Positions 16,599 through 23,705 of a stretch of DNA of 48,796 nt are shown here, piece by piece. The stretch is from Gammaproteobacteria bacterium (GTDB taxonomy: Bacteria; Pseudomonadota; Gammaproteobacteria; Arenicellales; CAJQKF01). Position numbers and translations under genes: made by a program. Position 1 is the first letter of the stretch; the number at the start of each line of letters is the position of its first letter. Location of the stretch: assembly GCA_030429665.1 (NCBI GenBank), contig JAUIEZ010000023.1, forward strand, positions 1 through 48,796. Reading direction: 5' to 3'. Below the pieces are notes generated by a model. That model did not search any database and was not told the origin of the DNA. It worked only from the letters and a program-made list of their open reading frames with translations.

Positions 16599-16988
16599 TC
16601 AGGCGGCGGCGGGCAGGGCCGCTGCGACGTGCACGCCCGACTCGTCAAAGCGCGCGGCCGTGACGTGGTGGACCGCTTCCTGGCTGTCCGAGTAGACGAA
16701 GGACTCGTGTCGGTAGGGGTCGTAGCTGACCGGCGCGCCCGAAAACGGTGCCAGGCGGCGAGCGTCGTCCGGGTGGACGTGGTCGACGAGGCGGCCGATG
16801 GCGTAGGCGTGAACGATCTTGCGCCCCTCGCGAACCATGCGCTGGCGGGCCGCCTCGCGCACGCGAAACTCGACGTCGCTCAGGTGAACGGCGCGCGCGG
16901 ACGCGCGCACGGCGCCGCCCTGGAAGATACTGTAGCAGCGGTGCTTGAAGTTCCAGTAGATGCGAACCGGCTGTCGTGGGTCGATCAT
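16599..16988 (-). CDS. Conserved hypothetical protein
   Basis: A 129-residue soluble protein, starting MIDPRQPVRIYWNFKHRCYSIF. The pattern of a short beta-rich N-terminus followed by VEFRVREAARQRMVREGRKIVHAYAIGRLV is one I associate with small conserved proteins found in gammaproteobacteria and sometimes in phages, but I know no function. No catalytic motif, membrane span or signal peptide is visible. It converges with the FimV-like gene (24-base gap) and is divergent from peroxiredoxin with 183 bases between. Codon use is like its neighbours, so nothing suggests recent transfer. Confidence 0.7.
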   Translation of the reverse strand: MIDPRQPVRIYWNFKHRCYSIFQGGAVRASARAVHLSDVEFRVREAARQRMVREGRKIVHAYAIGRLVDHVHPDDARRLAPFSGAPVSYDPYRHESFVYSDSQEAVHHVTAARFDESGVHVAAALPAAA

Positions 16989-17070
16989 TTCGTCGCTTTC
17001 GGCGGCTGGTGAAAAGCGCGCGCATTATAAGGCGCCGCGGGTGAAAATCAACACCTCGAGCGCGACGTCG

Positions 17071-17088
17071 GCCGGCAGGTTTGCCGGC
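17071..17088. promoter_or_regulatory. Hairpin upstream of peroxiredoxin
   Basis: GCCGGCA and TGCCGGC form a 7-bp inverted repeat with a 4-base loop, 84 bases before the peroxiredoxin start codon. A TACATT at 17104-17109 could be a -10 element. Role as operator or leader structure is unproven. Confidence 0.25.
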
Positions 17089-17171
17089 CTGCGCGATTGC
17101 GGGTACATTGAATCGGAGGCGCTTTTCGTGCCCCTTCCACAGCTTTAGCTCATCGAACCAGAGGAGAAAAA

Positions 17172-17654
17172 ATGACCATCGGAATCGGAGACCGCATTCC
17201 CGACGCCACCTTGCACGTCATGGGAGAAAAAGGGCCACGGGCCGTGACCACGTCGGAGCTGTTTTCCGGCAAGAAAGTGGTCCTGTTCGCCCTTCCGGGG
17301 GCTTTTACACCCACGTGCTCGGCCGCCCACTTGCCAGGCTACGTGGTAAAGGCCGACGAAATCCTGGCCAAGGGAGTCGACGACATCGTTTGCCTGTCCG
17401 TCAACGACGCCTTCGTGATGGACGCTTGGGGAAAGGCGCAGAACGCGGAAAAAATCACCATGGCGGCCGACGGCAGTGCCGCGCTCACCCGCGCCCTGGG
17501 CCTTGACCTCGACCTGACCGAGCGGGGTTTCGGCGTACGTTCCGACCGCTATGCCATGATCGTCGAGGACGGCGTGGTCAAGCTGCTCAACCGCGAAGCG
17601 CCGGGCAAATTCGAGGTCAGCGATGCCGATACGATAATCGCCGCGCTCGGCTGA
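17172..17654 (+). CDS. Prx5-type peroxiredoxin
   Basis: A 160-residue thiol peroxidase that reduces H2O2 and organic peroxides. The peroxidatic cysteine is C49 in the conserved GAFTPTCS loop, and C74 (DIVCLSVND) is a second cysteine as in the PrxV/AhpE-like group that often uses glutathione or glutaredoxin. The lack of an AhpC-type C-terminal resolving cysteine supports the Prx5 group. The ATG has a strong GAGGAG site. It converges with hspQ after 17 bases. Which reductant it uses is inferred only from the family. Confidence 0.93.
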   Translation: MTIGIGDRIPDATLHVMGEKGPRAVTTSELFSGKKVVLFALPGAFTPTCSAAHLPGYVVKADEILAKGVDDIVCLSVNDAFVMDAWGKAQNAEKITMAADGSAALTRALGLDLDLTERGFGVRSDRYAMIVEDGVVKLLNREAPGKFEVSDADTIIAALG

Positions 17655-17671
17655 TTTCCTTGCCGCCGATT

Positions 17672-17986
17672 CTAGTGGGCCGATCCCGGCTTGTGGTAGC
17701 GCCCGCCGTCGTAACGCGCGAACACGCGGTCCACCTCGGGGTGGCGGATGGGCGAGACGTCCGTCGACGGCTCCAGGTGCCGCTCGGCGACATAGGTGCG
17801 ATGGCTGGCGTTGTCCACCAGCACGTGGTACCAGGGCCGGTCCTTCGGCGGCCGGCTGGTCGCCACCTGCCTGTACCATGCCTCGCTGCCGCTGAACCGG
17901 GCGTCGACGTCGACCACCACGCCGCGGTAGTCGAACTTCACGTGATGAACGATTTGTCCGGGATGGAACCTGGCGGCGTCCGTCAT
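17672..17986 (-). CDS. hspQ: Heat shock protein HspQ
   Basis: A 104-residue HspQ. In E. coli this hemimethylated-DNA-binding/YccV-type protein modulates DnaA stability and is a specificity factor for Lon. Family motifs seen are FHPGQIVHHVKFDYRGVVVDVD (start of the SH3-like barrel), RPWYHVLVDN and YVAERHLEP. The ATG at 17986 has AGGAGA upstream, so longer frames are rejected. A sigma-32 type promoter at 18035-18063 (CTTGAAA-N14-CGCCATCG) gives a 5' leader of about 40 bases and explains heat induction. Confidence 0.93.
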   Translation of the reverse strand: MTDAARFHPGQIVHHVKFDYRGVVVDVDARFSGSEAWYRQVATSRPPKDRPWYHVLVDNASHRTYVAERHLEPSTDVSPIRHPEVDRVFARYDGGRYHKPGSAH

Positions 17987-18034
17987 TGCTCGTCTCCTGT
18001 TCGACGTGAAGAGATCATGTCGTGGCGCGTCCAC

Positions 18035-18063
18035 CGATGGCGACGGTGCGCGGGCATTTCAAG
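18035..18063 (-). promoter_or_regulatory. Sigma-32 (heat shock) promoter of hspQ
   Basis: On the reverse strand the -35 element CTTGAAA is a perfect match, followed by a 14-base spacer and CGCCATCG, which matches the sigma-32 -10 consensus CCCCATNT at five of its seven specified positions. The expected start of transcription is near 18028, about 40 bases before the hspQ ATG. Confidence 0.6.
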
Positions 18064-18126
18064 CACCGGTCGCGGCGGGCCGGGCGGCCGCGGTCACTGC
18101 GGCGAAGTTCCGTCGTCGGTCCCGGG

Positions 18127-19218
18127 TTACCCCGCGTCGTCGTCGCGCGGCGCGTCGTTGGTGAGCAGGCCGATGCGCCGCGCCCGTTGCTCCCAGTTGC
18201 GGCGAGCCAGGGCCTGCATGTTCTCCGATTCGTCCAGCTCGTCGACGATCTCCATGCCGAGCAAGGTCTCGATGACATCCTCCATGGTGACGATGCCGGC
18301 CATGCCGCCATACTCGTCGACCACCAGGGCGATGTGCTCACGGCGCTCGAGAAAACGGTTGAACAGCTCCGGAATGGGATAGTCGCCCGGCACGGCGACG
18401 AGATCGCGCCGGACGCTTTCCACCGGCTCGTCGCCGCGCCCGTCGACGGCGGCCGCGAGCAGGTCGTCCTTGAGCACGTAGCCGGTTACGTGGTCACGCG
18501 ACCCGACCTCGTGAAGCGGAATGCGCGAGAACCGCAGTTCGCCGCCGGACTTGATGAACCCGTCGATGGTTTCGTTTTCCGGCGCTGCATGAACCACCGT
18601 GCGAGGGGTCATGACGTCACGTGCCTTGATGGTATTGAAATGCAGCAGGTTGGTGATGATCTCCGATTCCTGCGGATGGAAAACGCCTTCTCGCTCGCCG
18701 AGTTCGGTCATGGCGAGGAAGTCCATGCGGGAGAATACGCTTTTGGACTTGTCCTTCTTGAGGCTGCGGGTGATCAATTGGCTCAGCCACACCAGCGGAG
18801 CGAGGGCGCTAATCACCAGCCGAAGCGAGTTGATCGTGAACGGCGCAAGCTCGCGCCAGAAGTTGGCGCCGAGCGTCTTCGGAATCAGTTCGGACAGGAC
18901 CAGGATGGCCAGCGTCATTACGGCCGGTACGACGAGCTGGGTCACTATCGGACTGGTGTCGGCCCAGATCTTCGCCGCCTGGTCGCCGACGCCGATGGCG
19001 CCGACCGTGTGGGCGATGGTGTTGAGCGTGAGTATGGCCGCGAGAGGACGGTCGATGTTCCTCTTGAACGATTCGATGGATCTTCCAACGCGGGTGCCTT
19101 CCCGCACCTTGATCTGGGCATAGGACGGCGTGATGCTCAGCAGCACCGCTTCCCACATCGAACAAAGGAAGGACACGCAGATCGCGAGCAGAAAAAATAC
19201 GACGAGCAGGCTGATCAT
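18127..19218 (-). CDS. CNNM/DUF21 and CBS-domain membrane protein
   Basis: A 363-residue inner-membrane protein of the hemolysin/CorB family. Three to four spans fill the N-terminal DUF21/CNNM domain (about residues 1-150, with the SELIPKTLG signature), followed by a CBS pair (about 195-320; DVMTPRTVV and GGMAGIVTMEDVIETLLG). Relatives transport or sense Mg2+, with ATP-Mg bound to the CBS pair. The C-terminal CorC/HlyC domain is absent, and the tail ends in an acidic stretch. It is divergent from the DMT transporter gene, with 136 bases between. Confidence 0.9.
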   Translation of the reverse strand: MISLLVVFFLLAICVSFLCSMWEAVLLSITPSYAQIKVREGTRVGRSIESFKRNIDRPLAAILTLNTIAHTVGAIGVGDQAAKIWADTSPIVTQLVVPAVMTLAILVLSELIPKTLGANFWRELAPFTINSLRLVISALAPLVWLSQLITRSLKKDKSKSVFSRMDFLAMTELGEREGVFHPQESEIITNLLHFNTIKARDVMTPRTVVHAAPENETIDGFIKSGGELRFSRIPLHEVGSRDHVTGYVLKDDLLAAAVDGRGDEPVESVRRDLVAVPGDYPIPELFNRFLERREHIALVVDEYGGMAGIVTMEDVIETLLGMEIVDELDESENMQALARRNWEQRARRIGLLTNDAPRDDDAG

Positions 19219-19354
19219 GGCAGTTAACTGGCATTTGATTGGTTCGCGGGGCCGCGACCACGGCGATTCGCGGTCGATGCCCCGGCGACATTATGGCCGT
19301 TCGGCGTCGGCTTGTAACCCGCGCGCCCGCGCGCTAACGCCGGCTGGATGAGCA

Positions 19355-20269
19355 ATGGGCGTCACGCGTCCATATGTCCGGGGCGTCATGCTGGTGCTGC
19401 TGGGCGGCTTCTTCCTGAGCCTGGCGGGCATCCTCTTGCGTCACGTGGAGGATGCGGACGGCTGGCAGATCCTTTTCTACCGCTCGGTTTCCTTTTTCGC
19501 GACGCTCACCGCCATTCTCGCCGTGCGCTATCGTGGCGCCACCCCCCGGGCGTTCCGCTCGGTGGGCCGGCGCGGCTTCGCCGCCGCCGTGGTGCTCGGG
19601 CTCGGAGCGGTCTGCTACGTGTTCGCGATACTCCATACGACGGTCGCCAACGCGGTCTTCATCATTGGCGCGTCGCCGGTGGTGACCGCGTTGATCGGCT
19701 GGTTGTTTCTCGGCGAGCGGGTGTCGGCCGCGGCGCTGGGAACCATGTTCCTCGCGCTGGCGGGAATCGCGCTGATGTTCGCCGACGGCCTGGTCGGCGG
19801 CGGATGGCTGGGCAACGTGATGGCGCTGGGCGTGGTGGCGAGCTTCTCGGTGTTTCTGCTGATCGTCCGCGACGCGCGCGACATCGACATGCTTCCGGCC
19901 ACGGCGCTGGCCGGCGTGGTGGCCGGAATCATTTCCCTGGTCATGGTGGATTCGCTCGCGATGGGAATGCAGGATCTTGCCATCGCCATCGCCCTGGGCT
20001 GCGTGCAGTTCACCGGCGGTTTCATGTTGCTGACCATCGGCGCACGCTACCTGCCGGCCGCCGAGGTCGCGTTGTTCTCCCTGAGCGAAGCCGTGCTGGC
20101 GCCGCTATGGGTGTGGATCGGCGTCGATGAAGTACCAAGCGCGTTGACGGCGTGCGGGGCGTTCGTCGTACTGGTGTCGGTCAGCGTATACTGCCTGCTC
20201 GGTATTCGCCGGGAGCGTGCCTCGGCGGCGCGCGGCGTCGGCGGGTCGCATCCGGATACGGGCGACTGA
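19355..20269 (+). CDS. DMT-superfamily transporter (EamA type)
   Basis: A 304-residue membrane protein with ten spans arranged as two EamA repeats (about residues 8-140 and 150-285). The first repeat shows the family EVTALGYTSP-like segment as TTVANAVFIIGASPVVTALIGWLFLGE. EamA members mostly export amino acids or metabolites. The gene ends 20 bases before dpaL, so the two probably form an operon. It could then export excess product or import diaminopropionate; direction cannot be told from sequence. A second EamA protein in the window (26567-27439) is only a distant paralogue. Confidence 0.87.
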   Translation: MGVTRPYVRGVMLVLLGGFFLSLAGILLRHVEDADGWQILFYRSVSFFATLTAILAVRYRGATPRAFRSVGRRGFAAAVVLGLGAVCYVFAILHTTVANAVFIIGASPVVTALIGWLFLGERVSAAALGTMFLALAGIALMFADGLVGGGWLGNVMALGVVASFSVFLLIVRDARDIDMLPATALAGVVAGIISLVMVDSLAMGMQDLAIAIALGCVQFTGGFMLLTIGARYLPAAEVALFSLSEAVLAPLWVWIGVDEVPSALTACGAFVVLVSVSVYCLLGIRRERASAARGVGGSHPDTGD

Positions 20270-20289
20270 TTCGAACCACAAGCGGCTTC

Positions 20290-21498
20290 ATGACGGGAGA
20301 GCACGTGCTGAATGACATCCTGCCCCTGGCGCCCACCGCGCTGCGACACTTCGCCAATCCCCGCGCCGAGCACGGCCCGTGGCCCGAGCGACTCGACTCG
20401 GTGCTCGACCAGGCCGCATTCGACGCCGCCGGCGCGGAGATTCGCCGCTGGGAAGGCTACCAGCCGACGCCGCTGGTCGCGATCGAGTCGCTGGCGCAGG
20501 CAGCCGGCGTGACCTGGGTCGGATTCAAGGACGAATCGTCCCGATTCGGCCTGGGCAGCTTCAAGGCATTGGGCGGCGCCTACGCGGTGCTGCGGCTCCT
20601 GTCGCGCGAAACCGGGCTCGACGCCGCGTCGATTCGCGGCGGCGGCCACGCGGAGCGGATGAAATCGATCACCGTGGTAACGGCCACCGACGGCAACCAT
20701 GGACGTTCGGTGGCGTGGGGCGCCGGTCGCTTTGGCTGCCGCTGCCGTATCTACATTCATGCCGGCGTCAGCGAGAACCGGGCATCGGCGATGCGTGCGC
20801 TCGGCGCCGAGGTCGTACGCGTCGACGGGAACTACGACGATTCGGTGCACCGCGCGTCAGACGATGCCGAGGCCAACGGCTGGTTCGTGGTATCGGACAC
20901 GTCCTGGGAAGGCTACACGGAGCTGCCGCGGTACGTCATGGCCGGCTACGGCGTGATGGTGGACGAAGTCATCGATCAACCCGGTGCGGCCGAACCGCCT
21001 ACTCACGTGTTCGTGCAAGGTGGCGTGGGTGGATTGGCCGCCGCGGTGGCGGCCAGGTTCTGGATGCGTTTCGGCGCTTCGCGGCCGACGCTGGTGGTGG
21101 TCGAGCCCAACCGTGCCGACTGTCTTTACCAGAGCGCCTGCAACGCGGCGCCGGTCTGTGTCGACATCACCGAGGAGACCATCATGGCGGGTCTGTCCTG
21201 CGGAGAGGTCTCGATGCTGGCCTGGCAGGTGCTGGAAACGGCGGTCGACCACTTTATCACCATCACCGACGACAACGTGGCCGCGGCCATGCGATTCCTG
21301 GCGTCGGTCGCGGTGCCTGGCGCCGCGGTCGAGGCCGGGGAGTCGGGAGTGGCCGGCCTGTGCGGTTTCGTCCAGACCGCCACCGACCCGGCGTTGGCGT
21401 CGGTCATCGGGCTCGACGCGTCGAGCCGCGTGCTGCTCCTCGGCACCGAGGGCGCCACCGATCCGGAAATCTACGCCGAGCTGACGCGCGCCGGCTAG
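20290..21498 (+). CDS. dpaL: Diaminopropionate ammonia-lyase
   Basis: A 402-residue PLP enzyme that converts 2,3-diaminopropionate to pyruvate and two ammonia. It has the lysine loop SFKALGGAYA with K92 as the PLP Schiff base, the TATDGNHGRSVAWGA block (D135 in the place of the catalytic Asp of E. coli DpaL), the VQGGVGGLAAAV phosphate-binding loop (about 239-250) and a C-terminal LLLGTEGATDPEIY. Length and motifs separate it from threonine dehydratase. The ATG at 20290 has only a weak ribosome site; a longer frame would overlap the transporter. It converges with the amt pair (16 bases), so ammonia release and ammonium uptake genes sit together. Confidence 0.9.
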   Translation: MTGEHVLNDILPLAPTALRHFANPRAEHGPWPERLDSVLDQAAFDAAGAEIRRWEGYQPTPLVAIESLAQAAGVTWVGFKDESSRFGLGSFKALGGAYAVLRLLSRETGLDAASIRGGGHAERMKSITVVTATDGNHGRSVAWGAGRFGCRCRIYIHAGVSENRASAMRALGAEVVRVDGNYDDSVHRASDDAEANGWFVVSDTSWEGYTELPRYVMAGYGVMVDEVIDQPGAAEPPTHVFVQGGVGGLAAAVAARFWMRFGASRPTLVVVEPNRADCLYQSACNAAPVCVDITEETIMAGLSCGEVSMLAWQVLETAVDHFITITDDNVAAAMRFLASVAVPGAAVEAGESGVAGLCGFVQTATDPALASVIGLDASSRVLLLGTEGATDPEIYAELTRAG

Positions 21499-21514
21499 CG
21501 ACGTCAGTGCGACG

Positions 21515-22129
21515 CTACAGCAATCGGCGCGGGTCGAAGGCGGGTTCGAGACTCTCGGCGTGAGTCATTGCGCGTGCCAGCATCCGGTCCGCCGCCACGG
21601 GTCCGACGCGGTCGCACAGGCTGGCGTACAAACGGCCGACGACATCACCGAGGTCGCCGGTACAGACAGGCAGCGGAATCTCGACGGGGTCGCGCCAGGT
21701 CGCGTCGAATACCTTCTCGGCGAGGAATTCCGGTAGCGCCGAGGCGGTCGCCATCTCGCGAATCGCTGACGTTAGCCGTGCAACGACGTCGGCGGTCTGA
21801 CCTTGTTCCGCGGCCAGCGAGGCGACGATCGCCGCGAACGCTCGATGTGCGGCGAGGTGCTCGACGATGTCGGCGGCATAGTTTGCGGAGCGAAAATAGT
21901 CCGCGTGACGGTCGGCCGCGTTCAGCGTGCGAGACAGCGAGGCAAACAGCGAACCCTTGGGCACGTGAGCGTGGCAGGTGCAGATGCCGCGAACCAGTTC
22001 GCCGGTGTTGACCGGCGTGTCATCGAACAAGGCGTCCAGGGCATGCACCGACAAGGCCGCCGTGTCGGGTTCGACCCACGCCTCCAGGATCTCGATGCAG
22101 ATGGCCTGCCGGGCGGTCTTCAAGGACAT
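21515..22129 (-). CDS. Unrecognised 204-residue protein, co-transcribed with amt
   Basis: I do not recognise this protein. It is soluble and mostly helical, with a CTCH motif (ICTCHAHVPKG, about residues 50-60), an alanine-rich middle (EHLAAHRAFAAIVASLAAEQ) and a C-terminal helix DRVGPVAADRMLARAMTHAESLEPAF. No membrane span or signal is seen. It starts 29 bases after the amt stop on the same strand, so it should share the sigma-54 promoter. This is where the PII protein GlnK usually sits; this protein is nearly twice as long as GlnK, and the GlnK T-loop and its motifs are absent. A role in nitrogen control is an inference from position only. Confidence 0.72.
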   Translation of the reverse strand: MSLKTARQAICIEILEAWVEPDTAALSVHALDALFDDTPVNTGELVRGICTCHAHVPKGSLFASLSRTLNAADRHADYFRSANYAADIVEHLAAHRAFAAIVASLAAEQGQTADVVARLTSAIREMATASALPEFLAEKVFDATWRDPVEIPLPVCTGDLGDVVGRLYASLCDRVGPVAADRMLARAMTHAESLEPAFDPRRLL

Positions 22130-22158
22130 GATGGAGGACGAACCGCGCGTTGCAATCT

Positions 22159-23484
22159 TCAGAATTCCTTGCCGCGATGGAGTTGGACGTTGCCGAACTC
22201 CGGATAGGCAATCTCGTAGTGTTCGGCGTAGTCGAGGCCTTGCATTTCGAAGCGTTCCGGAACCCTCAGTCCCACCAGGCCGTCGAGTACCCGGAACAGT
22301 ATGAACGCCAAAGGAAGCGCCCATAGCAACCCGGCACCGATGCCGAGCAGCTGCGTGACGATGCGTTCGCCGTTGAACAGGTCGCCGTCGTAGAACAGCC
22401 CCGCCGCGAGCGTGCCCCATGCACCGCAGAATCCGTGAACCGGGATCGCGCCCACGACGTCGTCGAGCCGCAGCAGAGCGAGCAGGGCCGTGCCGCCGAT
22501 CACGAACGCGCCGGCAACGAGCCCCGTGATGATGGCATAACCGGGTTCCATGGTGGCGCAGCCCGCGGTAATGGCGACGAGACCGCCGAGCGCGCCGTTG
22601 ACGGTGTTGGTCAGCAGCAGCGGAATGCGCAGGATCATCGACAGGATGATGATTCCCACCACGCCGGCCGCCGCGGCGAGGTGGGTGTTCAGATTGATCG
22701 GTCCGATGGAAAGACTCGCGGCGGTCGTGCTGCCGCCGTTGAAGCCGAACCAGCCGAGCCAGAGAACGAATCCGCCCAGGGCCACCTGGGGCAAATGGTG
22801 GCCGGCAATGTAGGCGGGCTTGCCGCCGCTGCCGAACCTGCCCAGGCGCGGGCCGAGCACGATGACGCCGGCCAGTGCGCACCAGCCGCCGATGGAATGA
22901 ACCACGGTGGATCCGGCGAAGTCGATGAAGCCGCGCTCCGCGAGCCAGCCGCCACCCCAGACCCAACTGCCGTAAACCGGGTAGATGATGCCCGTGACGA
23001 GAATCGACAAGAGCAGGTAGGCAGAGAAGCGGGTGCGTTCGGCCATGGCGCCGCTGGCAATAGTCACCGCGGTGGCGGCGAACATGGTCTGGAACATCAG
23101 CAGCGAATAATCAAGTTCGCTGGCGCCCGAGAGGAAGAAGTCGCTGGTACCGTACCAGCCGCTCGGGTTGTCGCCGAACATGACGCCGTAGCCGAACATC
23201 CAGAAAACGAGTGTGCCGATACAGAGGTCGATGTAGTTTTTCATCAGCACGTTGACGGAATTCTTGGTGCGCGACATGCCGCTTTCCAGCAAGGCGAATC
23301 CCGCCTGCATGAAGAACACCAGGGCGCTTGCGACCGCCAGCCAGATGATGTCCGTTTCCCGTCTCAGTAGCGCGGCATCTTGCGCCGCCGCCGTGGCCGG
23401 CATCGCGCAAACAAGCACGATCAGCCATCGTGTCGCCGTACGATGAAATCTGCCGCTTCCGCGGCCGCATGGTGTGCCTGGCAT
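22159..23484 (-). CDS. amt: Ammonium transporter
   Basis: A 441-residue Amt/MEP/Rh channel for NH4+/NH3 across the inner membrane. An N-terminal signal-like segment ends near AAAQDAALL, then eleven spans follow. Family motifs include DIIWLAVASALVFFMQAGFALLESG and both pore histidines (VVHSIGGW and PVHGFCGAWG). The ATG at 23484 has GGAAGGG upstream and is preferred over a start 27 codons earlier. A consensus sigma-54 promoter and an NtrC-like site precede it, as expected for nitrogen-limitation control. Confidence 0.95.
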   Translation of the reverse strand: MPGTPCGRGSGRFHRTATRWLIVLVCAMPATAAAQDAALLRRETDIIWLAVASALVFFMQAGFALLESGMSRTKNSVNVLMKNYIDLCIGTLVFWMFGYGVMFGDNPSGWYGTSDFFLSGASELDYSLLMFQTMFAATAVTIASGAMAERTRFSAYLLLSILVTGIIYPVYGSWVWGGGWLAERGFIDFAGSTVVHSIGGWCALAGVIVLGPRLGRFGSGGKPAYIAGHHLPQVALGGFVLWLGWFGFNGGSTTAASLSIGPINLNTHLAAAAGVVGIIILSMILRIPLLLTNTVNGALGGLVAITAGCATMEPGYAIITGLVAGAFVIGGTALLALLRLDDVVGAIPVHGFCGAWGTLAAGLFYDGDLFNGERIVTQLLGIGAGLLWALPLAFILFRVLDGLVGLRVPERFEMQGLDYAEHYEIAYPEFGNVQLHRGKEF

Positions 23485-23564
23485 GACCCTTCCGTCGTTA
23501 TTCGAGTATTGGTGTCCCGGGACCGGGCGATTGATTCGCGCTCGTCCCCCCAGGGCGGGAGGCA

Positions 23565-23580
23565 TGCAACAGCCGTGCCA
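23565..23580 (-). promoter_or_regulatory. Sigma-54 promoter of amt
   Basis: The reverse strand reads TGGCACG-GCTG-TTGCA, an exact match to the sigma-54 consensus TGGCAC-N5-TTGCA with the -24 GG and -12 GC in correct spacing. It lies 80 bases before the amt start codon; transcription should begin near 23554. Confidence 0.8.
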
Positions 23581-23632
23581 AGTGTCCGCATCCCGCGCGC
23601 GTCACGGGTATGCGCGCACGAGCGAAAGCCGG

Positions 23633-23649
23633 TGCACCGCGATGGGGCG
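23633..23649 (-). promoter_or_regulatory. NtrC-like binding site upstream of amt
   Basis: TGCACC-N5-GGGGCG has one perfect NtrC half site (TGCACC) and a right half matching GGTGCA at 4 of 6 bases with the normal 5-base spacing. It lies about 80-95 bases upstream of the predicted sigma-54 start, a usual enhancer position. The overlapping palindrome CGGTGCACCG (23630-23639) adds another possible half site. Confidence 0.4.
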
Positions 23650-23705
23650 TCGAGAGCCGGTACCGTGCCCGTTATAGTGCGCGAACCCGGGCGCCGCGGC
23701 CTGCG

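Noticed and set aside
17071..17088. Hairpin before peroxiredoxin as a terminator
   Set aside because: No T-tract follows and it lies in a divergent promoter region, so it is listed only as a weak regulatory structure.
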